From the NCBI GenBank assembly GCA_946480245.1, contig CAMLIZ010000122.1, forward strand, positions 1 through 13,882: a stretch of 13,882 nt of DNA. The letters are read 5' to 3'. The stretch is from an uncultured Pseudomonadota bacterium. GTDB taxonomy: Bacteria; Pseudomonadota; Gammaproteobacteria; Burkholderiales; Burkholderiaceae. The translations under genes and the position numbers were made by a program. Positions 6,901 through 13,400 of the stretch are shown in pieces. Every line of letters starts with the position of its first letter. The first letter of the stretch is position 1. The notes under the pieces were generated by a model. That model was not told the DNA's origin, ran no database searches, and saw nothing but the letters and a program-made list of their open reading frames with translations.

Positions 6901-8732
6901 TCGGAGTCCTCGGGGCTGTTGGTCGGGCCGTTGGGCAGCGGCCCGTCGATTTCCGCCAGCACCGTGCGACCGCCAATGGTCTTGTACCGGTAGGCGCTTG
7001 TGCGCGCGATCGGTGTCACTGCGGCACGACCTTGCGCATCGATCGGGCTGAACCCCTCTTCCGTCACCTGCGTGGGCAGCCACTGCGCGTTGTACGCAAT
7101 GCGCGTGACGCGCTCCTTGCCCGGCACCACGCTGGGCTGCGCGATCACGCTGGGCTTGGGCGCGCGGGCAATGCTGCCGTCGGCGTACTTCACGTCGGCG
7201 TATTCGTAACGCCGCGTCCATTGCACGGGCTGCTGCTGCTGTTGTATCCCTTCGCGCGCCAAGCGCCCGTAGGCGTCGTAGCGCCACACCCGGCTCGCAC
7301 GCGGCTGGCCTTGATCGTCCAGCTGCGTGGCCTTCAGCAGTTGGCCGTTGGCGTCGTACGCATAACGCATGTTGGCCGGCCCGCAGGTGCCGCAGCCCGG
7401 ACCCTTCATCTGCATCAGCCGGTAGTGCCCCGCGATCACCGCGCTGAGCACTTCGCTTTTCTGGCCCTGGCTGTTGGTGAGGATCGTCTTGCCGTATTGC
7501 TGCGGCACCGCCTCGCCGTCCTTGCCGATCTTCGGCTGGTGCGGCAGGGGCTTGTCCACGTACTGCACCTCGATCTGCTCGATGCCCGTGCCCTGCACGA
7601 CTTGGCCGTCCTTGACTTGCTTGGCCTCGCCCTTGGTGCTCAGGATCGCCAGGCCGTAGCGGTCGTAGGCATAGGTGGACAGCCGTTGCACCGTCAGTTG
7701 ACCGCTTGCATCGCGTGTCTTCAGGCTGATGCCGGTCAGCGCGTTGGGGTGGCCGCCGTTGTAGCGCTCTTCGTAGTGGTACTGCCGGCTGTACGCGGGT
7801 TCACTCGCACCGCTGTCTTGCCAGCTCGCTTCCACCAGCCGGGCCTGGGCATCCTGTGCGTAGCGGATGGTGCCGAGCGGGGTGTCCACCGACTGCAGCC
7901 TGCGCCCCGCGTACGCGAAGTTGAGCTTGCGGCCCTGTGGGTCGCGCACCTGCACCAGCTCGCCCGCGGGGCTGTAGGTCAGGCTCACGCGTTCGCCGGT
8001 GGCCGCGGTGATGGTCTGCAGCGGGTAGCCGCCGTTGGAGCCGCCGCCGAAGCTCAGCGTCCTGCCGTCGGGCCAGCGCCAGTGGTAAGTGCGCTGGCCA
8101 TCGCGCTCTTCGATGCGCACCTGCCCGTCCTGCGGGCTGGGGCCGGTGCACAAGGCCGCGTGCGCTCCGACTCCTCGCTCGAACATCAGCCGGCGCCCGT
8201 CGGCCTGCACGATCTGAAGTTGGCTGCCCACGTCGTACAGCACCGTCTCGTAGCTGATGCGCCAGTTCGCACCGACCAGGCCCGAGTGGCTGCTCTGGCT
8301 GTTGTAGTAGCGCTTGAGCTCCAGCCCCAGCACGCCCGGCAGCGGCGCCAGGTCGGTCTCTTCCTGGTACTTGTTGCCGGTGACCAGGTTGATCGGGTTG
8401 CCCCCGCCCACTTGCACGCCACCGCCGCTGCCCCCGCCTTGGGCTGCCGGGCCGCCGCCGCCGCAGCTGGGGTTGCCTCCAGGGTTGGGTTTGCACATCC
8501 CTCCGCTGCCACCGCCACCGCCCGGTGTGCACAGGCCGAGGTCTGCTTTCCATTTCGGGCAATCGCTGCCCGGCTGGCAACTCGTCTTGGTTGGATCGCA
8601 GCCGCCCGAGCCGCCGCCTCCAAACCCAGTGCCGTCGAGCACGCCGGCTCGCACCGGGATCGGCTGCGTCTGCAGCACGAAAAGCGCAAGCAGCAGGCAC
8701 AGCTGCGCCATCGTTGCGATAAGTCGCTTCAT
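3960..8732 (-). CDS. Sec-exported RHS/YD-repeat toxin with C-terminal TNT (NAD(P)+ glycohydrolase) domain
   Basis: A complete 1590-residue protein from ATG 8732, with AGGGAAGGG upstream. Residues 1-29 form a Sec signal peptide with likely cleavage after VRA. Residues ~36-105 are Gly-rich with six cysteines. A DUF6531-like start (GGNPINLVTGNKYQEETDLA) follows at ~110-130, then many YD repeats, interrupted by a Pro-rich linker around 750-790. The RHS-associated core ends with ISPDPMGL (~1243) and VDPLGL (~1267); this conserved Asp-Pro pair marks the junction where RHS shells self-cleave in other systems. A hydrophobic pre-toxin region follows (~1270-1430). The last ~130 residues are a TNT domain: WPPDDGF, IDRFG, FLSPEGTPFEMRAL and QPGGGTQY match the M. 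tuberculosis CpnT toxin family, which hydrolyses NAD(P)+. No PAAR domain is seen, so export is probably Sec-based rather than by a type VI tip. The immunity candidate overlaps the stop codon. Confidence 0.95.
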   Translation of the reverse strand: MKRLIATMAQLCLLLALFVLQTQPIPVRAGVLDGTGFGGGGSGGCDPTKTSCQPGSDCPKWKADLGLCTPGGGGGSGGMCKPNPGGNPSCGGGGPAAQGGGSGGGVQVGGGNPINLVTGNKYQEETDLAPLPGVLGLELKRYYNSQSSHSGLVGANWRISYETVLYDVGSQLQIVQADGRRLMFERGVGAHAALCTGPSPQDGQVRIEERDGQRTYHWRWPDGRTLSFGGGSNGGYPLQTITAATGERVSLTYSPAGELVQVRDPQGRKLNFAYAGRRLQSVDTPLGTIRYAQDAQARLVEASWQDSGASEPAYSRQYHYEERYNGGHPNALTGISLKTRDASGQLTVQRLSTYAYDRYGLAILSTKGEAKQVKDGQVVQGTGIEQIEVQYVDKPLPHQPKIGKDGEAVPQQYGKTILTNSQGQKSEVLSAVIAGHYRLMQMKGPGCGTCGPANMRYAYDANGQLLKATQLDDQGQPRASRVWRYDAYGRLAREGIQQQQQPVQWTRRYEYADVKYADGSIARAPKPSVIAQPSVVPGKERVTRIAYNAQWLPTQVTEEGFSPIDAQGRAAVTPIARTSAYRYKTIGGRTVLAEIDGPLPNGPTNSPEDSDITRIEWDAEGLQVSKVMYPAALRARFEHDEAGRVALRVGVDGVPERIGYDTAGHITRFDRGGVLLQLRYDAMGQLAGIHDALGQDLVLQHDAAGRIAEVRDPQGRRIVWDYDGEVARQMRLLNPDGSLSQRRAALPATSTEPLPMPASPEAMPPLPAEVDVALTRVPAMPGDVQAARLALDAKGRPTEYRYDDFGRLVVQHSPDTGRTLYRYDVAGQLTERVAADGGRVRIERDPAGRAVHVVADGEDARIEWAKANRPGRVRYKEGEERFEYDALARLVAHVQVVDGKTLTVRYAFDAAGRMVSRTLPDDQRLAYHYNGTQHPKPGLLAGISLDGLLDAPIVTGLNTAEENFEDRGFTYGNGLVHRRLLDVDGQLVSVGSRAAAYSELRWRRDAAEPQPAYAAVRAGGRAAAEGQLPWMQQASFHLSQVGAAPLPTGRAEELPLLESAQQRYDERGRLVEDAQRRYVWDGMDRLVEVRAKAADGQPERAVARYRYNLFGERIAKVAYGAQGRKITYFFYEGSQLSAEADASGRVTREYVYLDERPVAMLQGRAILAIHTDHRFAPIAVTDKDRTVVWQASVGANGLTRVAPASTVEMPLRASNQYFDAETGLHYNIHRYLDARRGRYISPDPMGLAVGPDLYQFALGRPHRYVDPLGLQPKDWSKATYEDKLKEIITRAVPMLPSEIGNALLELVQPANLAVMGGIFAIWAGSQFTPVGWVADLALLGMGIWYAGAGVIDLVKVFVSLNSDVKAARCDADLTAAAQRLSKGFVTGTGELASGLAGTWGIAKSGGLTRIAEGIKSLVEFGKRQIKKPATPPVTKIVRPDTTKAHYGPDAKYKKPNGDWDWPPDDGFAGARVSGTLPKDTLIDRFGGETGSFLSPEGTPFEMRALAPSSLKEPYYVYRVKKPLPVQSGRIAPAFDQPGGGTQYLIDWAKVAADNGTTVSAIRSYPGGGIAWLVKVGGYLDRLTPIGGILP
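6877..6931 (-). repeat. Exact 55-bp repeat, RHS1 partner of 13828-13882
   Basis: RHS1 copy of the repeat, encoding part of the YD region around PTNSPEDSDITRIEWDA. The sequence continues in RHS1 beyond 6931, but comparison stops because the window ends at 13882. Confidence 0.9.
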
Positions 8733-8766
8733 CGTCGGCCCTTCCCTGAGCGCTATGTCTTGTCGT

Positions 8767-8931
8767 TCACTGTTGCGGCAGGCTTGACAGCCCGTCTGCG
8801 TCCTGCGGAATCGATTGCGAGGCCGGCAGCAGACGCCGGGCCTCTTCGAGCAGCCAGCGGATCCGGGCCTTCTCCTGCAGCGGCTGGTCCTTCTCGCGCG
8901 GCGACGCCTGCGATGGCGCCGCGCTCGTCAT
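8767..8931 (-). CDS. Small translationally coupled protein before RHS1, unknown
   Basis: A 54-residue ORF starting at ATG 8931, which overlaps the TGA of the preceding exported-protein gene (ATGA). In-frame earlier starts at 8949 (ATG) and 9000 (GTG) exist, but the coupled start is preferred. The product is hydrophilic: a Ser/Pro/Gln-rich N-terminus, a charged amphipathic helix (LQEKARIRWLLEEARRLL), then a Gln/Asp/Ser-rich tail. There is no signal peptide. It ends 34 bases before the RHS1 start, so it sits between the two modules. It could be a small adaptor or chaperone for RHS1, part of the RHS2 module, or non-functional. No family is recognised. Confidence 0.5.
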   Translation of the reverse strand: MTSAAPSQASPREKDQPLQEKARIRWLLEEARRLLPASQSIPQDADGLSSLPQQ

Positions 8932-9500
8932 CCCTCGTGCAAGGGCCATTGCAAGCGTCTGTAGCACCCGCCCCTTTTCGGGGCCGCCATTTCGGTCCAC
9001 GTCAGCTCAGGCAAGGTGCCCGGCACGGTCTGCTGCCATGTGGGCGCCTGCAGCACCCGGATGTTCTCCGTGCCGACCGCCATGTCGTCGCCGACATCCG
9101 AAGCACGAGCGGCCTCGACATACACCCTGCGTCCGTTTGTGGAGTCCAGCGCATAGGGGAAGTACTTCAGTTCGGTCACGAAGGGCTGCCAGGCACCCTT
9201 GCGGAACGCCAGGAAGCGGTGATCCAGGGTTCTCATGCCCGGCGAGTCGCTTCCCTCCAGCCGCTCGACCCACACCTCCATCAGCTCGCACACGCCATCA
9301 CCGTCGAGATCGAGCCACCGCCGTTGCGCGTTGAAGCGCCGTCCCGAGTCGGCAGGCAGGCCGGCGGGCGCCTTTGCCGGCCTGCTGCACCGGGCGAGAT
9401 CGACCCACTGATAGCCGCCGGCCGTCTGGCCGCTCGGCATTTGCGCAATACAGACCGGGGCGAGCAGCGCCAGAGGCATCGCGATCCAGACATGAAACAT
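8928..9500 (-). CDS. Exported protein with D-x-D-x-D-G-x-C motif, candidate periplasmic immunity/accessory protein
   Basis: A 190-residue protein from ATG 9500, which gives a signal peptide (WIAMPLALLAPVCIA, cleavage near AQ). An AAGGA sits about 13 bases upstream, a rather long spacing, and two other ATGs in other frames crowd the start (repeated TTTCATG). The longer open frame to 9791 is a shadow of the neighbouring gene. The mature protein contains RRWLDLDGDGVCELMEVWVE, an Asp-rich DxDxDG loop like those in calcium-binding or FG-GAP/VCBS-type repeats, followed by Cys. It resembles the motif in the preceding gene (FNNDGYCDWFV), so the two may be distant relatives. Its location just after RHS2 and its export make it a candidate protector against an envelope-acting toxin. 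Function is not established. Confidence 0.75.
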   Translation of the reverse strand: MFHVWIAMPLALLAPVCIAQMPSGQTAGGYQWVDLARCSRPAKAPAGLPADSGRRFNAQRRWLDLDGDGVCELMEVWVERLEGSDSPGMRTLDHRFLAFRKGAWQPFVTELKYFPYALDSTNGRRVYVEAARASDVGDDMAVGTENIRVLQAPTWQQTVPGTLPELTWTEMAAPKRGGCYRRLQWPLHEG

Positions 9501-9556
9501 GAAACATGTCGTTCCTTCATCCGCTGATCGGAACGTAGTCTTCTTGAATTTAGGCC

Positions 9557-10396
9557 TCACCGTGCCGCGGCTTCGCAGCGCGATAGCAACTCCGGCGGCA
9601 CCGGCCCATACAGTGACGGCGATGTGCGCCAAGGTCCGTCCAAGTCGCAGGCTTCCCGCAACTCCAACGCCTCCACGGAGGGATCGAAGCGGACATCTCC
9701 GTCCCCGCTTTCTGGTGCCGATCCCGGCGCATAAGCGCCGTGTGACTTGAAATACGCGTACACGGCGGCGGCCTTCGAATTCGGCTCCCACTTGTCCAAC
9801 TCGACGAGCGTCTGTCGTTCGGGAGCCCAGGCGTAAACGTGATATCCAGGGCGGGGGCGCTGCAATTCATTGCGATCGTAAAAGGCGCTGATCAAGTAGT
9901 TCACGTTTGCCTCTTCGTCGCGAACCACTGCCACGTCCTCACCGAACGCGAAGCGATCTTCCTCTTGCGGCGACCTGTCTAGACCAAGCACGTCTGGCTT
10001 GCCGGCAGGGATGGGAACACCGATCCGCCGCCATCCTTTCGAGCCGCCCAGATAGAGAGTATTCAGCGACCTCCGATCGCCCCCTGAGGACGTAGGAGCT
10101 ACCGCGTTGACAAACCAATCGCAGTAGCCGTCATTGTTGAAATCCACCCTATAGAAGTCGAACCAGTCGAACATCCCCGAGCCTTCGACCCGCTCCCAAC
10201 CCTTGCCGCTCGCCACCGCATCCTGCTGCTTGACGTCAGCCAGCCATTTGAAGGACTTGTCAGTCTTGGCCAACTGCAAGTAGCGAGGTGGAAGTACACC
10301 CGATCCCGGTGCGCGACAGGCGGGGACCTGGTCTGTCAATCGCGGCGCTTGGGCAGCAGCGCCGGAGACCAAAATGGCAAAGCCCAGACAAAGCAT
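9557..10396 (-). CDS. Exported protein with D-x-N-x-D-G-x-C motif, candidate cognate immunity of RHS2
   Basis: A 279-residue protein from ATG 10396, 16 bases after the RHS2 stop. The N-terminus MLCLGFAILVSGAAAQA is a signal-peptide core but lacks the usual basic residue. A CTG at 10405 would add Leu/Met-Arg-Ser, supplying the positive charge, and sits 5 bases after AGGA, so the true start may be CTG. The mature protein has FYRVDFNNDGYCDWFVNAV, a calcium-loop-like motif, then a Trp/Tyr-rich beta-type sequence (LNTLYLGGSKGWRRIG, GYHVYAWAPERQTLVELDKW). As the first gene after RHS2 it is the best candidate for that toxin's immunity protein, and an exported one implies a periplasmic or envelope target. 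No enzyme motif is visible. The next gene starts 56 bases later. Confidence 0.8.
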   Translation of the reverse strand: MLCLGFAILVSGAAAQAPRLTDQVPACRAPGSGVLPPRYLQLAKTDKSFKWLADVKQQDAVASGKGWERVEGSGMFDWFDFYRVDFNNDGYCDWFVNAVAPTSSGGDRRSLNTLYLGGSKGWRRIGVPIPAGKPDVLGLDRSPQEEDRFAFGEDVAVVRDEEANVNYLISAFYDRNELQRPRPGYHVYAWAPERQTLVELDKWEPNSKAAAVYAYFKSHGAYAPGSAPESGDGDVRFDPSVEALELREACDLDGPWRTSPSLYGPVPPELLSRCEAAAR

Positions 10397-10412
10397 CGAT
10401 CTCAGGAGATTC

Positions 10413-13400
10413 CTATTGCAAGGTGAGCGGCGTCATTTCGAGACCGCCGATACCCTTGCCTTGCGTTCCCGGTTTGAGGGTGTCGGGGCCGAAGCTTTCA
10501 GTGCACCTCAGCGCATTCCAGTCGCCCTTGCTGCGGTAGCCCGTTGTTCCGACGAAGTTCTTCACGTAGTCATGCTGATCGTTCGATATCAACTGCTGGT
10601 ACGTGCGCCGCCACCGGCCTCCGTTGTGGGCGCGGGCGACCATGGCGGCCAAATAGGACTCGGAGGCACTCGGTTGATATTGCTTGGCGTTGGTCAAGTT
10701 ATCACCCATCAATGCATGACTCATGACGGTGAACTTGTCGAAGTCCTTAAATATGCCCATGAGAAAGGATTCGGCCGACGAGTCGCTCATGATTGCAGTC
10801 GTCACGAAGGCCTGCTTGGCATCGCCCGAAAGGTCGACACCATGCGAGTTGGTGGGCGGCTGTGTCTTCATCCTCACCATGTCTGTGTACGCTCTCTCGC
10901 CAAGCCCGGTTTCCGCGGTGAACTTCGCTTGGTCGGCCGCGGACAAATGCGCCCAAGCGCCGTTCGCTGCCGTGTAGTTCGACGCAGCCCCGGTGTGGTC
11001 CCACCACCAGGTCATCTTGTCGGCCCGCTTCTTTGCTGCCTCTAGTGTCGGCTTGATAGCGGCATTCAAGCCGAGTTGATTCAGGTCGTCGGCTGAGAAC
11101 GTGTTGTACGCGGCCAGCAGCTGGGCCACGAGCGTACTGCCGATGAACTGAGATCTGCCGTATGACGGCGTGTACACGGGCTCCGTTGTATGAGGCGGGC
11201 CGTAAGCCAACTGATCTCGCGGTGGATAGCACCTTGTGGCATCGCAGTAGTAGGCAATGCCCGGGCAGCCATCGCGGGAGCAATCTCGGTTGATGCGTGC
11301 GGTCTCGTTGACCTCTGCAGCCGCCTCGTACTTCGCAACACGCCGCTTGTCGATGTCTCCGGCCGATCCATCACCACACGCCAGGATCCTTTGCTTGTCT
11401 GCGTTACCCGAGGTGGCCGACGTCACGCTGATTTGCGGCTCTTCGGATGCAAATTTGATGGGTGGCAGGAACAGCGATCGAGCCGGACACCCGTTGGGGT
11501 AAAGCGCCTGACGGTCGGCCTCAATGTAGCTGGCAATGAGACGCGTCGCGTCTGCGTCGCTCATCTCCAGCGTGAACTGAGAAATGCTGATCAGATTGGA
11601 GCCGTAGTGCTCCTTGAACATGTCGGGTATGCCTGAACTGCCGCCTTGCCACGTCACTGCCGCTTGACCGGCGGAAAGGAAGTCTCCCTTCGCGTCGAAC
11701 AACAACCCCTCGCCTCGGCTCGCATACTCGTTCTGCAACTTGTCCAGCGTAGCGTCGCCGCTCGCCGAACTTACGGCCTGAATATCGTCGACGATGAAGG
11801 CCCAGCGTCCCTTTGTGTACCCTTGGTTCATGCCGAGCGCTTTCCCGTCGGCACCGGTGGTCACTGCAAAGTAGCGAATCCTTGCCGCACCGTCCGGATC
11901 GAAATATTTCTCTGGCTGCCCTGCTGCATAGGCATACAAGTCCAGTAGATTGCTCGCCGGGACTTGGTTTACTGCATCGGCAATACCACGCGGATCGGGA
12001 CTTATAAATCGACCAATGCTCGGCTCGTAGTACCGAGCACCGTGGTAGTCGAGGCCACTCTCGTCGTCGTGATACTGCCCGATGTAGCGAAGTGGCTGGT
12101 GGGCCGAGGAGGCAGCGGTCGTCCACGATACCCTTAGTAGACCGGCCCGCGTTGGCGAAGGCAGACGCCACACTTCAGCACCTGCGCGGGTCATACTGAG
12201 CACGCGGCCGACGCGATCGGAATGTAGCGCTCGCGCTTCCACGCCGAAGAGGCGATCCTTCAGCGCTCCCCACCAGCCCGAGTTCACTGCCAACTGCGCC
12301 ACCGGACGCCAGCCGATGTATGCATAGACGTATGAGGTCTGACCGTGTTGGTCGGCTTCGAGCAGCAACCGACTGTCCTCATACAACGCCACGGTCGCAC
12401 GTGTCTGCCCTTCGGCATTGCTGGTGAGCTTCACGACACGTCGGCCCCGGGCATCGTAGACATAGTTGCTGGAGCCTCCGTCGGCACGTCGCGACTCGGT
12501 CAGTTGTCCGGCCGCGTTCCAGCGCAGACGCTGCTCTCCGGCGGCCGTGTCGATGGCGGCCGGCAGCCCGGCAGCGTCAGCACCTCGGCCCGGCACGCCC
12601 AAATCCATAGAGGGCCTGTTCCCGCTTGCAGACACGGCATGCGACAACGCCTGGGCGGCGCTGCCCGTCGGCGTGAGCGACCCGAAGCGGTCCTCCGTGT
12701 TGTCGCTATGGAGCAAACTCGTGACCCACTGCACTACGCCAAGCGACTGCCATTCGATGTGCCGGGCGAAGGGCTGCTGGCCACCCAGCCAGGTCGGAAG
12801 CCAGCCCGGGGCGCTCATCTCGACAGGCCGCCCCCTGTTATCAAGGGTCTGAACCATTGTCACCTCCTGCCCCCGGGCGTCCGACACCTTGCGCTCGATC
12901 AGTCTGCCCTGAGAGTCATATCGGTAACTCACCTTGAGCACGAGCGAATGCAGGATGCCGGCCAGCCGGCCCGCTGGTTCGAGTTGCAGCGTCTCTCGCA
13001 CTGGAGATCCAAGGGCGTTGCGCTCAGTTGCCGTTCGGCGGATCCCATCGGAGTCTGCGATGCTCTCCTCGCAGACCCAGGGGCCGCAATACTTCCACTG
13101 CAATACCTGCTCAGGTGCAGTAGCCCCGGGCGCATGGCGCTCCAAGCGCGTGAGCCGGCCCGCTGGATTCCATGAGAGCGATTGCCAAGCACCTCGCGGG
13201 TCTCGGAGGTCCACGGGGCGGCCGGCAGCGTCGTAGCGCGCCGTCTGCCAGCCTTGTCCTGGATTGCGAATGGCGACGACGCTACCGAAATCGTCTTCCA
13301 GCCTTAGAGCCTGCGCAGTCGCAGTGTTCAGCGAAAGGAGGTCCTTCTCGGCCACGGTCCCCATCGCACCCCATTTCGCAAGCAGCATCAGTCCACGGTC

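Noticed and set aside
7226..7250. Run of CTG triplets in RHS1 as a phase-variable repeat
   Set aside because: It encodes five Gln in frame; changes would be in triplets and would not switch the gene off.
6663..9527. 954-residue plus-strand ORF opposite RHS1
   Set aside because: Exact antisense of the YD-repeat gene and its neighbours; His/Arg/Ala/Val-rich with no domain. Long reverse frames are expected opposite GC-rich repeat genes.
9501..9791. N-terminal extension of the 9500-8928 protein up to 9791
   Set aside because: This part overlaps the upstream exported-protein gene in another frame, is Arg-rich and noise-like, and would bury the signal peptide.
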